64,000 nucleotides of DNA from Sipunculus nudus (taxonomy: Eukaryota > Annelida > Sipuncula > Golfingiida > Sipunculidae). Shown here piece after piece: positions 1 through 11,880 of the stretch. The notes beneath the pieces are model-generated. The model saw only the letters and a list, made by a program, of their open reading frames with translations, was not told where the DNA came from and ran no database searches. The DNA is taken from the NCBI GenBank assembly GCA_026874595.1, contig CM049306.1, forward strand, positions 83,662,142 to 83,726,141. Reading direction: 5' to 3'. The translations under genes were made by a program, and so were the position numbers. The stretch's first letter is position 1; every line of letters begins with the position of its first letter.

Positions 1-282
1 TCACTTCCAAATTTGTCAAACTTTGCATTTTATATTATAACTGGTTGTGATAAATTTGTTTGGCAAATAAAGAAAATATGTCCTGATTTTGGCCGAATCA
101 CATGGTTAAAAGGAATTTCCAAAAATCCTATAATTCTCATTCATATTTAACATGGTTTCAGTTTAAGACACAGGATCACTAACCAAAAGGCAAAAAATCC
201 ATGAAGTAGTTGTGCTTGTCATGTACATGAAGTCAGCATTTATATTTTTTTATTTCAAATTATTGTTCTCAGGATATGCTTA
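1..282. other. AT-rich sequence, no feature seen
   Basis: I see no ORF, repeat or RNA signal here. A short SINE begins immediately downstream. Confidence 0.5.
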
Positions 283-515
283 TCCTGGACAGCTGAGTGG
301 TAAAACACTTGGTTCTCTCCGCTGGCCACCCAGGTTCGATCCCTGGCATGGATATGAGAGTGGGTTGTAGTTGCCCGTACAAGACCGGTGGTTTTCTCCG
401 GGTACTCCGGTTTCCTCCACCCTTGCAGACTACCCTAACGCCATCACTGGAGCCATGGAGGGTGCCTCGATTAGTTATAATAACTATTTGTACAATCCAT
501 GTAAAATAAATAAGT
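283..515 (+). mobile_element. tRNA-derived SINE with conserved central domain
   Basis: The 5' part looks like a tRNA with internal pol III promoter elements: an A-box-like stretch around 291-312 (AGCTGAGTGGTAAAACACTT) and a near-perfect B box GGTTCGATCCC at 333-343. It is followed by a GC-rich block around 388-420 containing CTCCGGGTACTCCGG, which resembles a central domain shared by several invertebrate SINE families (from memory; the domain name is not certain). The 3' end fades into TAAAATAAATAAG near 500-515. I found no clear target-site duplication, so the insertion is probably old. Short ORFs here on both strands are by-products of the GC-rich SINE and are not genes. Confidence 0.75.
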
Positions 516-1189
516 TTATTGTTTATATGATGCTTGGCCAAGTTGAAGAGAACTGGCTGACATATATGAGTCAAATAATGAACCTCTGCTTATATATATG
601 TGAGTTTGGCAAAATTTGGACATGAAGAGATGGTATATTCTGGCTGTATGCCAATTCCACTATCGGGCAACCCTGTTACTGCAGGCCTCAATATGATCAT
701 TGTAAATGTGTATATTACAGAGATTATCTACACTTCTAAAGGGCATTATATTTTCAATGGCAGAAATATTGATCTACCGAGTGCAGTGAACCCAAAAGAT
801 TAAACCTGTGGCAGTTAAGACAGAGACCAAAGACTGAGTTACTACTGCAAGTTTTAAACAGACAAATCCCTGAAGCATATCTGGTGCTTTCACAAAGACC
901 TGTGACTGCCTGCATGTCAATTTGACAGTGAAGTTAATAGTCCCTTGTAAACTCTACATATGCCATAAGAACTGTTCATACACAATCCAGAATATCCCAA
1001 TCCTAACAGGCAAGAACAGAGGTTCTTCTTGTATCCCAGTGGTTTCTTGTGTTAAGAAGCAGGTCTTTCATCCTGACCTCGCGTCTTCTGCTTAACATTG
1101 CTCATGATCCAGAAACCTAAGGTCATATTGTACTTCAAAGGGGATGACTGGCCTGAACACTATGTGGTTCACAGGCTGTCAGTTGGGTA
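516..1189. other. no recognisable feature
   Basis: Ordinary AT-rich sequence without a supported gene or repeat. Confidence 0.5.
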
Positions 1190-1900
1190 AAGAGATGATC
1201 TACAGTGAGATAACCTCAGGAGATAATCTAAGAATGAGTTAACTTAATGAGATAATAAGCAGAGTGACAGATAACCCTAAAAGGATTTTCTAGAGAGAAA
1301 GGTAAAATGAGGAAATGATCAACAGAAGATATAATTTAATATGTATAATCCACAGAATAGATAAACTGATTTTAAAATGCACATGCAGAAATTAATAATC
1401 TTGGATGATCACCACACAGGTATCTCATAAAGATATACAGCCCACAAAAAATTACAAGAAAGATAACACACAAAGTGGATCTAATCTAAAGTGAGAGATA
1501 CGTCAAGAAGACATATTACCTATTATAAGATTTCCATAGAGAAATTTTTCTAATGAAGTTAAGAATCATTTAGAATGATAACTTATGGAGATAATCTATA
1601 GACCTGGAACATATATATCTGGAGCACATAACCTAAGAAGTCAATCCTAATTAAAGGTGGTATCTATTACAGGCAATGATGAAAACCTAAACACGGTATG
1701 AATCAGATATTTTTCAAAAAGGTAATTATATAACTGGGAGAATCAAGAGACAAAGAAGGAGCATCAGTTCACAAGAGGACATTATCCAAACTGAAATACA
1801 CAACCTGAAGAGATATTCTCTTTAAAGAATGAGAAAATATAGCTGGGGAGATAACCTTAAAAAGACAACTGGGAGATTTATTTTCTTTAAAGAGTTAATC
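1190..1900. repeat. degenerate purine-rich repeat (GAGATAAYCT words)
   Basis: Variants of GAGATAACCT and GAGATAATCTA recur irregularly (around 1207, 1222, 1247, 1590 and 1848), with A/G-rich spacers. The spacing is irregular, so this looks like a decayed minisatellite or diverged tandem repeat. GATA cores are frequent as a consequence. Confidence 0.35.
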
Positions 1901-3300
1901 TGAGTTGCTGATGGTTAAAAGTAGACACTATATAATAAGTTAAACACCACTGCAAGGCATTGGTAACACAACATCACAAACTAAGGGCAAAATGTGTGAC
2001 CTTTAGTCCTAATTTAGAAAATAGCTTTAGGGAATCATGATGGATCTGAGGTAACGGGATATGTCAAAAATAGATGAAAGTTTTAATGAAATTAAATGAA
2101 AGAGCAGACAGCTATCAACAGAAGTCCTCTAAACTTAGATGAAATCATCAGGAATATACAAAGAACAACATATATGTCAGAACATGCACTGCTTAAAGTA
2201 TTACTTTCTTTAAGAATATGATAAGAAGATATACTGTCATAAAACACTGACCTGAGACAGCTGGAAGGAGAAAACACCACTGATGGCAGGTCCAACAGCA
2301 TTCTAACATAAACACTCAACGAGCTGTCATTTATTCAGTCCAGGCTTCCTTTGTCACACACATAATGAGCAATTACCATCAAAAGCCTACCAGCTGTTGA
2401 CATGGTGTTTTGGACTGTTTGTCTTTCACAGGTTTGCATAGAAAAATCTGTGGGATAATTAGATAAAAATTAACTGTTAAACCTTCCTCTCTTTGATGTC
2501 TTGGGTTTGCTCTACATTATCTCTCATGATAGCTTCCTCTTATTAATTTTTTTCTCACGTTTTAAATGGAAATATTCCAGCAGAATGAATATTTCACATG
2601 CAAAATATAATGCAAAGATCATACAATAACTGTATTTGCCTGACTAAGAAAATCATCTGACTTCCTGAACACCTTTTATAAACTATGAAAACACAAACTA
2701 GTGTGTTTCATTCATAATTTATGAATAGGAAAGTAAAAAAAAAAAACAGCTGCAGCAAATTCGTATTGATTTTTATTATTTGTGATCCTTTGAACAGTTA
2801 TGCAACAATCTCTGTGTTTGAATCTTACAGGTTGAACAACTAGATAGTGCATGGATGATAATCCTTTCATCTCTGGGGCCCTGAATAAAGGATGTTTTGA
2901 TCTTATTAAACAATGGCCTTGCATGACATTACAGATTCATTGGCTAATGATGCTATTCACAACTGGGCTTAATTTATTAATATGACAACAACAGACTACA
3001 AGATACATGCTTTTTTTGTTGTATCTCATACTGGTTATGCTAAGTCCTCTTACAATGACTATGACATTAAGATTTGTCATAAGGTTAATTAAAAAATGAT
3101 TTTATAGTACTGCATATGAATACTGATGTTCACTATAAACAAATCATATAGATCGAGAAGTCAACACAGAACTACTTATAAAAGCTGATTTATACATCTT
3201 TATAGATTATACTGATATTGTACCCAAGCTTATAATACATCTAACTTTTTCTTTTCATGTAACATAATTCTTTTGCTAATACTATGAGTTAATAATAATA
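1901..3300. other. no recognisable feature
   Basis: AT-rich sequence. The short minus-strand ORFs around 2092-2319 and 2712-2924 have no splice support or recognisable domain and look like chance ORFs. Confidence 0.45.
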
Positions 3301-3304
3301 TGAT

Positions 3305-3650
3305 TTTAATTCCTCATGCCTAGTTACTATTCTCTTCTTCACGAATAATTTAATTTTTATTCTTCATGAAATATTAATTTCTGTACTTCATGAAAATCAA
3401 ATTTCTATTCCTCAGAAATTTTTTACATTTCTGTAACTTATGATTAACCAAATTGCTATTCCTCAGGAAATCTTAATTTCTGTTCCTCATGAATAATCGA
3501 ACATCTATTCCTCAGGAAAGGTAACATTTCTGTACCTCATGAATATTCAAATTTCAATTCCTTAGGATTACTTAAAATTTCTATTCCTCATGAAAAATCA
3601 CTTTTCCAGTCCCCATGAATAAGCACCGTTCTAATCCTCATGAAAAATGC
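3305..3650. repeat. degenerate ~31-32 bp minisatellite
   Basis: About ten diverged units share a core like TTTCTATTCCTCATGAAAAA, alternating between TCATGA and TCAGGA variants. The clearest units are between 3440 and 3600, repeating every 31-32 bp. All frames contain stops. Confidence 0.7.
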
Positions 3651-4889
3651 AAAGATTAAATGAAATTGAGTAATAATTCCTTTAACACATGTAGCAGACA
3701 AGATAATACAGATCTTATATATGCAAGTACTATGAATAATGTAACCAAAAATACACTTTACTTAAAAAGACAAAAAGGCCAAAATACTCTTTATTCCAAG
3801 TATCATTAGTATGGTGATCAAAGTTCATAAAGACATAAATTGCCATTATCAAATGAACAATACTTAGGCTTATTCCAAAACTGGCATATTTCAGGTTTTA
3901 ATGACTCTTATAATAGTCTGTAAAAGAAATCTGTACAAGTTGCATTGCAGAGGAAAGGAAACAATTTGTTTTACCTCAGTAAGCAGAAATGCTGAATTTG
4001 GTTTCATTATAAAGTGTAATGGAATGGTTAAAACTTGGATTTAGGATGGTTTCACTGGTTTTATTGCTACTAAATGTGAAATTAAATGTCCAATTGTTCC
4101 TTTCTGTTAAGTAAATGTAAAAAAAGTATCTGGGATTAACAAAACATTCTATTTAAGGATATGTTTTTTATGAAAAGTTTCTATGTAAGATGAACTTTGT
4201 ATTGATTCTTGAGTCCATTTTTGCTCTGCATCTTCCTGAACAGCTGTAACAGCAGCTGGTAAAGCAGCTAAATACTACAGAATATGACAAAGCAGCAGCT
4301 GAAATGAAAATATGGTTGATAAGGCTTCATTTATGCTTTTATTGCACCAGTTCTAAGTGTTTTAAATTGTGGTTCAATATTTCACAGTAGCTTTTTAGCC
4401 AATTAATCTTTGTTCAAATGGAACTGATATATTCAGAATCCCACAAATATTATACCAAATCCTGCTGATATATTCAAAATACAACTGATATATTCTGTTT
4501 TGTTAAATTTATTTTTTAAATGTGTGAAAGAAAAACATGCCAAATTCAATCAATTAATTAAAATTTGTCCTAGGCTTCAGTACACTAAAAAGAAAGGGTT
4601 AATAAATACAAACCTATACTCCAGTGCTTTGTCAAGAAGAGCCTGTATTAACTGGGCCATAACCAATTAAGGAAAATGGACATGTTGAACAAATCTTGCC
4701 ATTAAACAATGACAGATTTTCTTTGTTAGAAGGAAAAACTAGAATATCAGCAGGAGCTGACAAAAGCCCTCAGCCAAAAGAACAGTGTTTATAAGTGGAA
4801 ACAGTAACATTTACGAAATATTTGTTCTCACATGGATGTATATCTGTACATGTCTTAGGTTATAAATTTAAACTGGAGAGGTATGTACC
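3651..4889. other. no recognisable feature
   Basis: AT-rich, no supported gene. A CAGCTG-containing patch around 4240-4300 (AGCAGCTGG-like words) is noted without further meaning. Confidence 0.45.
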
Positions 4890-5110
4890 ATGTTTTATAA
4901 CAATCCATCAAATGCTTCCTCAGAAATAAGCTCCTAAGTTTTATTCTATTCTAAGCACAGTGACCTTGAAAAGTAGGTCAAGGTCACCCATCTTTGAACA
5001 TGACCAAGATTTTGTAAATATGCATCAGCACTGAAGAAATGAACGTGGGTTCGTTCCTGTGTTGAATACCTTTGGAGATATCCTGCTCAAAAGGCCAAAG
5101 TTAAAAAATC
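4890..5110 (+). repeat. AGGTCAAGGTCACC-type dispersed repeat, copy 1
   Basis: This segment matches 5814-6040 in order: CCATCA, then CTCAGAAATAAGCT, then AGGTCAAGGTCACCCATC, GATTTTGT and finally GAGATATCC. The two form a diverged direct repeat now separated by the nested insertion at 5182-5813. The repeat carries TGACCTTGA followed by TCAAGGTCA, both extended AGGTCA half-sites. Confidence 0.7.
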
Positions 5111-5622
5111 CAATAAAAATTTATTAAAAATCAGAAATTGTAGACAGAGCCCGCAAACTTGTCCAGTAGTTACAGACCATCCAGGCGCGCAGCCAAGGGG
5201 GGGCTGCAGGGTGCCCCCCTCCCCCGGTCCCCTCCCCCGTCCCTGTCGCATCCAATACTCACCGTCCTTTCGGAATTTCACTTAATCTAATACAAATATA
5301 TATGCATTAAATAAGTGGCGGATATATACTATCAGTGGCGGATCAAGAAGGGGCGCCTTTGGCGCGCGGCCCCCACCCCCACCACCCTACCCACTGTTGA
5401 GCTGCAAAATCATTTATTTTATCTTTTTTCTGATTTTTGTGATGAAGTTTCATTTTTCATATTTCAATATGTGAAGAGGAAACCCCTCCCCAAGTAACTG
5501 TAACTATCCTTAATTAAACCATTGTTCATAATTGAAAATAAAACAATATATATTTTCATACATTGAAATATATAAGTATTTATAAAATAATTATAATAAT
5601 TATTACAATAATAACAATGTAC

Positions 5623-5630
<8 letters not shown>

Positions 5631-5677
<47 letters not shown>
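5631..5677. repeat. (AT)n microsatellite
   Basis: About 47 bp of uninterrupted AT dinucleotides inside the inner TIR element. Confidence 0.95.
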
Positions 5678-5678
<1 letters not shown>

Positions 5679-5724
5679 TTGCATATATAACTGTCTTCAT
5701 ATTATCCATACATGCAAATTAGCG

Positions 5725-5739
5725 CCCCCCCCCCCCCCC
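5725..5739. repeat. C15 homopolymer
   Basis: Fifteen consecutive C bases; length is likely unreliable in assembly. Confidence 0.9.
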
Positions 5740-5813
5740 ATTTTCATATTTCTTGATCCGCCACTGATGATGGCCCCCTTAAATTCCCTCCCTCAATCCT
5801 GGCTATGCCCCTG

Positions 5814-6115
5814 CCATCAGTCCCAATGATCATAGTAAGTTTTGTGAAAATCAACCTAATGGTTCCTGAGAAATAAGCTTCTAAGTGTTTTTCATTAATC
5901 AGCTCTAAAATGTAGAAATATAGGTCAAGGTCACCCATCTTTGAACCTGACTGAGATTTTGTCAATATACATCTTCACCAAAAAAATAAAATTCCTACGG
6001 TGAATCCTTTTAGAGATATCCCACTCACAAGGAAATAGTTAACGGACGCCGGGTGGACGGACAGCTTGGGTGACGACAATAGCCCATCAGCCTTAGGACT
6101 GAGGGCTAAACTAGA
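5814..6115 (+). repeat. AGGTCAAGGTCACC-type dispersed repeat, copy 2, with hairpin terminus
   Basis: Diverged copy of 4890-5110, continuing into AACGGACGCCGGGTGGACGG and then an imperfect hairpin at about 6080-6112 (arms TAGCCCATCAG and CTGAGGGCTA). The same order, a GGACGG tract followed by a TAGC..GCTA hairpin, ends the repeats at 42.1 and 51.9 kb, so this is probably the 3' terminus of a mobile repeat. Confidence 0.65.
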
Positions 6116-6179
6116 TGTGTCGGAATGACACGAATGCCCCCGCCTGGGGCAAATAAGAAACATTTGTTAAATTTTGTAA

Positions 6180-6835
6180 AATTTTTTTAAGTTCAGGAGG
6201 TGTCGTTTGGTCAAAAGTAGGTCAATGGGGACGAAACGCGAACTCGATCTGTAACTAGTCAGTATCTGTCCACACACCAAAAATCAGGCCAATATCTGCA
6301 GGCATTGCGAAAAAAGTCCATACAAGTGTTTTTGTCATAAAAATTTTTATTTTTCATGAAATTTTCTATGTTCAGGAGCCATAAAACGGTCAAAAGTAGG
6401 TCAACTGGGATGAAACGCGAACTCGATCTGTAACTGGTCAATATCTGCCCACACACCAAAAATCAGGCCAATATCTGCAGGCATTGCGAAAAAAAGTCTG
6501 TACTTTTGTATTTGTCATGAAAATTTATATTTTTCATGAAATTTCTAAGTTAAGGGGCCATAAAATGGTCAACTTGGACGAAACGAGAACTGGATCTGTA
6601 ACTGGTCATTATTTGCCCACACGACAAAAATCAGGCCAATATCTGCAGGCATTGCGAAAAAAAAGTCCGTACATGTGTATTTGTCATGAAAATTTCTATT
6701 TTTTATGAAATATTCTAAGCTTAGGAGCAGTAAAACGGTCAAAAGTAGGTTAACCAGGACAAAACGTGAACTCGATCTGTAACTGGTCATTATCTGCCCA
6801 CACACCAAAAATCAGGCCAATATCTGCTTGGTTTC
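6180..6835. repeat. satellite-like tandem repeat, ~179-bp unit, 4 copies
   Basis: The phrase GGTCAAAAGTAGGTCAA starts units at 6209, 6388, 6567 and 6737, giving periods of 179, 179 and 170 bp. Each unit holds ACGAAACGCGAACTCGATCT, GTAACTGGTCA, CACACCAAAAATCAGGCC and ATCTGCAGGCATTGCGAAAA in that order. The third unit lacks about 11 bp. Flanks at about 6118 and 6834 both contain TCGGAATGACA, suggesting shared element ends. ORFs on both strands are repeat by-products. Confidence 0.9.
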
Positions 6836-7949
6836 GGAATGACAGAATGACGGGAGGACTTTTGTGGCGGGGCATAAAAAGGTTGCATTCTCCAGGTAAC
6901 AGTGACATTCACAATTAATGGATTTTTCAAACGGATGTGGTATTACTTGGCTAGATTATATGTTCAAAGTTAAAATGATATGGCCTAATGCCAATGATCA
7001 TTACACATAAAAACTGATAATAATACAGCCTAGCTATTGTCAAACAATCATTTAACTGTTACTGGTGAGAATCCAACTGGATCAATCAAGGGATTGGCCC
7101 ATACCTTGGGACAAGTAAGACTTACAGTCTACCAATTTGCCAATAAACAGCTTCACTGGAAAAGCCAGAAGGAAATCCTTTGTATAATGGTTATATCAGG
7201 ATTAATACAATTGATCAAGACAAAAGTATACTGCATGCAGTTAATTCCTGTAAGGGACAGTGTAGTATCAGGTTTCTTAAAGCTCTTCCAAAACCTGTGC
7301 TATTTATGTGCTGATCTCTCAGCAACCTTCAGCACTAATGGTAGCCAGTGCATCTTTATGGATTAATGCAGCCCTTGAAATCAGGAGCCCTTACTATATC
7401 ATCCCAAAGTGACTGCTACAGCCAAGAATGTGTCCATCTAAAGCTGAAATATTGGTCTCTTAGTGCAATTGTTGCTTCTATAGATGAACCATCTAATTGA
7501 AAGTTCATGGCAAGTTCCAGCAGTAACACTTCCCTAATGCACTCTGATGGGAGTTTGGATGTTCTCCTGGTAAAAACAGTAATAGTGATGCAAATACTGA
7601 AGCCCTGGTTCCCAACAACCTCTGACAGAATGCTGGAATTGACCTTGATGTTATATATCCCCTTAAAGAAATGGAGTATACAACAATTTTTACTCAAATT
7701 TTTAGCCAAGAGGTAAGACCAAATTATCTGAAATTGGGAACAGTGCACTTTTGGGGTCCATTACATATTTCTTGAACTCTTTTTCATATTTATTCTTCTC
7801 ACAAACCTTGGTAAAAGCACTAACAAACCACTCCAAGTTAAGTACATTACCTGGCCACATAATACACTTTTTGTGCTGAATCATTTATGAACCTCACTTC
7901 AGAAAAAAAAGTCTTTAACTATACATTTTATACTGTGTTTTAAGAATGC
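6836..7949. other. no supported gene; weak minus-strand ORF 7416-7748
   Basis: A 110-codon minus ORF at 7416-7748 and overlapping plus ORFs (7037-7366, 7507-7716) are present. None shows a domain, consistent splice signals or a known motif. It could be an old coding remnant, but I cannot support a gene. Confidence 0.3.
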
Positions 7950-8215
7950 ATTATATGTTAACCTATTTGCATCAATATTAGTAAAGCTATGACATCTGAA
8001 TATTCAGTTTGAACTAATATGTTTTTACCAATCATTCTACGTTAACCTAATTGTATCAATATAAGTAGAAGCTATGACCTCATTGACATATTCAGCTTGA
8101 ACTAATATGTTTTTTACCAATCATTGTATGTTAAGCTAATTATATCAATATTAGTAGAAGCTATGACATCATTGACATATTAAGCTTGAACAAATATATG
8201 ATTACATTTAAGATA
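7950..8215. repeat. three-unit tandem repeat, 84-90 bp
   Basis: Units beginning with GTTAACCTA or GTTAAGCTA start near 7957, 8041 and 8131. Each contains ATCAATATTAGTA, AGCTATGAC and GAACTAATATG in the same order. Confidence 0.85.
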
Positions 8216-8340
8216 TCAGATCTTTTAAAATATAAACATATAATGTTATTAGTCTGCCACCATTTTCAAATATTAATTGTAGAATTAAAGTCCTCATATA
8301 GAGTATTCCAGTAAAAAGTCACGGTAAGATAAGTATTGGC

Positions 8341-8482
8341 TATAGCCCAATGAAAAGGTAATGCAAGCTGTGAGGTTTGTGAGGCTTGTGTCACATGACA
8401 GGCGAGCGGTTTAGGTGAGCCTGCCATGATTGACACAAGCCAAGCAGATCTCACAGCTTGCTTTACATTTCATTGGGCTATA
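8341..8482. mobile_element. 142-bp hairpin MITE with TA ends
   Basis: The two halves are inverted copies of each other: TATAGCCCAATGAAA at the left matches TATAGCCCAATGAAA read on the other strand at the right, continuing through AGCAAGCTGTGAG and CTTGTGTCA to a loop near 8408-8418. The ends can be read as TAGCCCAATG flanked by TA, the target used by Tc1/mariner elements. It has no coding capacity. Confidence 0.85.
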
Positions 8483-11400
8483 ACTGATTAGTCTCACATG
8501 CCCTGCTGCCTTGGTCGATGGTCACGTGTGTCATTTTTTCGGCTACGCACCAGTTCTTTGCCATATTTGGAAAGTTGTCATGTTCACTTGCATGGTCACA
8601 TTTCATGACCTGTGATGCAAGCAGATTTGAACGCACAGTAAGAACAAAGGAAAAAATGCCGCATGTGGGACAATTAGATCTACACTTAACTGGTGTTTCG
8701 ACCACTGGGTGTGTTAGTCTGGCCTATCAGATGGAACAAAGTCTGAGGACTATATATGATCAACAGGCCTGTAAGATTGATGTGGCATTAAACCTGTTTC
8801 AGCACAGCCACAATCTGATATAACTTTCCATAAAATGACATGATACAAGCAAACATTCATTAAAATTCTGCTTCCAATCCATCTCAAGTTTCCTTATTTA
8901 ACCAATCATGTCCCTAATGGTATACTTTTTACAGTCTTCCTTCAAACAAAGCTTTGGAAACTAATATGTAGGTAGACCAGTCTCACATGCACAGTATTTG
9001 ATCTTAAAAAGCAATTCCATCTAGTGTTGTCTAAGCAACTCCCACCACTTTTTGCAGGGCTCATCTGTCATGCAAGAATTAGTTTTTTTAAATGCAAACC
9101 AAACATCACTGACTCTACAGTCTCTATGTAAGAACTTGTTCATTTGCAGGTGCTTTCATACATTATATCACACCGGAAAATCTATGAAAAATTCATTTAA
9201 ATCCCGTTCTTGTTAATTTGCTGGGTTTTAATCTACAAAATAACATTTTTTTGAGCTTGGCATGTTTATGATTGTAATTTCTTAACTTTAACTCAATCAC
9301 TTAACCTGTAAAGATGCCATTTAAACATTCAGTGGCTATTACTTCAAATTAGGGCAACCATTTCAGAAACTGTAATGGTGAGATGCATGCACAGCTCACA
9401 AATTATGAACATGCATGAATGATATCGCTAGATTATCATTGTCATAAACCTGAATAAATTGAATTTCAATGTCCCTGAGAGCTAAAACACTTTGCTTATA
9501 TATATAAATACTCATTTTCTCCTTTTTTTTATCATCCCCTGTTTCTAGAATGTCAACATTATTTTTAACATGTTATATTATTTAAGGGGATTTTTCTACT
9601 GAAAGAGTCATAAGATCAAAATTAAATCCTTATCAATGCTCTACTGTGCATTATGTTAACTAAGAAAGACTTCCTTGCAGATGATTGATAATGTATTTAT
9701 AATATTTGTCATCATTTTGTGTGTTATGATTAATTCTGAGTGACTGTAATTTCCCAAATGGACCTGTTTCCAAGAAGAGGATTAATTCTCCTGATACAAC
9801 TGTGACAAGTTGACATGTAATCATTTTCCTAAACATGATTTCTACAATTAAATTACCTCTAATCAGCAACATCAAGACAGAGCATCAAATATCAAAACTT
9901 CTTTCTTTGTCTAGAATTAATAAGAATTTTCTTAAAATTAGACTTTTAAAACAACATTTAGCTAATTTATTTTGACACCTCTTTCCATTTTATCCAGCAA
10001 CAAAGAGCCAGCATGAAAATGATTTTCATGAAGGCACAACCTGTTATCTGCTTCGAAATTAAGATAGCATAATGAACAGACAGCAAGATTTATGATAACG
10101 CCAAATAAAAATCACCTGAGAAGCATGGGATACAAGTAGGTGTTACATGATACTGATAGTCAGATTAGAAATCAATTTTATTTTAAATCTTTTTTTCCCT
10201 AAATTAAAGCTTGATGACTTTCATCTTGGCTGATTGATGTTTCTAACAATGTGTGACTCTAAAAATCAGGACTTATATTTTTTCTTCAAGTAAATATTAG
10301 CTGTAACCTACATTTCAACAATGTAAACCTGGGCTATTTTTTGTGATGAATCAGCATTTTTCCTCAGCAGAAAACATTCTACAGTTCCCACAATGAATGC
10401 CATCAACCTCATTTTCCAGCAACAGTTCCTCAGACAAGTACAGGAGTGAGTATTTGAAACACGTCTGGCCATCTGAGGGCAACAATAGCTAGGAAAATCA
10501 CTAGGCTAGACTCATGCAAACAGCCATGAAAACAAGCATGTTAAAATGGATGCAGCGAAACATGTGCTATGGACAGACTACTGACTGAAGCAAGTAAGGT
10601 CAGTTTAGTAATTCAAATGTCGGATACAGAAGTTTCAAAATGTACACTCCAGACCCCTTCCACTGTAGTGGAAAACTTTGTCGAAATGTCAATTTAACAC
10701 AAGCATTCTGAATAACTGCATGATTTTTTTTTGGTCAGAATTACTTTTGAAATAGAAGAAAACATATTTCATCCACGTTAAAGAGCTGTCTACCAAGTGG
10801 AAGGACCCGATATATGTTGAGTGCCGGACGTACAGCTAGTTATTTCTAATAATGCCTCATATACTCGACCCTGGCAGTACTTCAGTATATCACTCTGTAT
10901 CTGGCACATACTTCAGGGGGAAGTTCATTAAAATGCTGGAGTCACAGGAACTTCATTATTTTCCTGCAATTTTTTTATTTGAAGAAAAAAGTGTATGGAC
11001 CAGGCAAGTGTGAGAGTTTTTGTTGAGTTGCTGGTTGTCGGGTTGTTTGTTGCTGGCCTTCTCTGCCAATGACAGATATTTTTTTTCTAAACATGGTCAG
11101 AACAGTGTGACAGCAAACCACTTTGTTAAATGATGTGAAATCAGGTGTAGAACTATGCAAAAAGTCCCCAGACATTCAGCAAACAATCTTGCTATCAGGG
11201 TAGAATTATAGATGGCCCTTTTGAGAGCAGGACTACATAATCCAACACACAAACTGTAGGCGGTTAAAATCAGGCAGAGTGTGATACTGCATTTGCATCA
11301 TACTAAAACTTTTAGCCTTAAAGCACAGATAATCTCTCTTTTTTTCTCTCTCAATTGCCATCTGAAACCACCATTATATCAAATAACCACAAAATTTTTT

Positions 11401-11813
11401 GGAACATTTATACTGACAAATTAGTTTGAATAATTGATCCTTACGATAAATATACAACTGACAACTAATTTTTAAAACAAATATATGAAACATAAAAACC
11501 CTTAATTCAGATAAATAGTATTTAAGATTATTGGTGTTTGGATAATCAAAGCTCTTGTGTATTTTAAAAGAAGGCAAACATCCAGCTATAGACAAAATGT
11601 ATTGGCCATAACAAATTACCTTTGTCAAAAATTGTTTTTGGCGGCGTTGGTTTATTTGTCTATCTGTTAGCAACATAACTTTAAGAGAATTATTATCTGA
11701 TGAAATTTACAGGATAGCCTAGCAATGATACAAGGAATGAATAAATTAATTTTGGGGGTAATCTGGATTACCATCTACCATATCCAGGATTATTTAAAAG
11801 TAAAAATGCTGAA
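8483..11813. other. no recognisable feature
   Basis: Mostly single-copy-looking AT-rich DNA. A 101-codon plus ORF at 8518-8823, abutting the MITE, and short ORFs at 9660-9875, 10975-11175 and 11374-11676 show no domain or splice context and are not called. Confidence 0.4.
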
Positions 11814-11880
11814 TTTCTGACAATGCCATATGGTGGTAATGGGCTGCCTCGGCAGAGGTCTGTGCTCTCAGAGTGCTTTT
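11814..11880 (-). repeat. dispersed repeat, copy in inverted orientation
   Basis: The reverse complement matches 23502-23570: CTCTGAGAGCACAGAC, then AAGGCAGC or GAGGCAGC, CATTAC, and CATTGTCAGAAAT in the same order. Few differences in about 67 bp indicate a shared repeat family. Its class cannot be told from two fragments. Confidence 0.75.

Larger units (their letters stand above)
5331..5768. mobile_element. non-autonomous TIR DNA element (inner, nested)
   Basis: The left end ATCAGTGGCGGATCAAGAA is repeated as a perfect 19-bp inverted copy at the right end (5750-5768). The interior holds a GC-rich patch, an AT dinucleotide run and a C15 homopolymer. No target duplication is evident and there is no ORF of transposase size. 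CAGTGGCGGATC ends are typical of small cut-and-paste elements. Confidence 0.75.
5182..5813. mobile_element. non-autonomous TIR DNA element (outer)
   Basis: The left end CAGGCGCGCAGCCAAGG and the inverted right end (read as CAGGGGCATAGCCAGGATT) match at most positions. CCATC lies directly outside both ends (5177-5181 and 5814-5818), a possible 5-bp target duplication. The element has inserted next to an AGGTCA-rich repeat and itself carries another element at 5333-5766. No transposase is encoded. Superfamily is uncertain; hAT-like ends of this kind are common in animals but usually have 8-bp duplications. Confidence 0.6.

Noticed and set aside
7037-7748. Coding genes on both strands
   Set aside because: ORFs of ~110 codons overlap on opposite strands with no domain, splice logic or repeat identity; kept only as a note.
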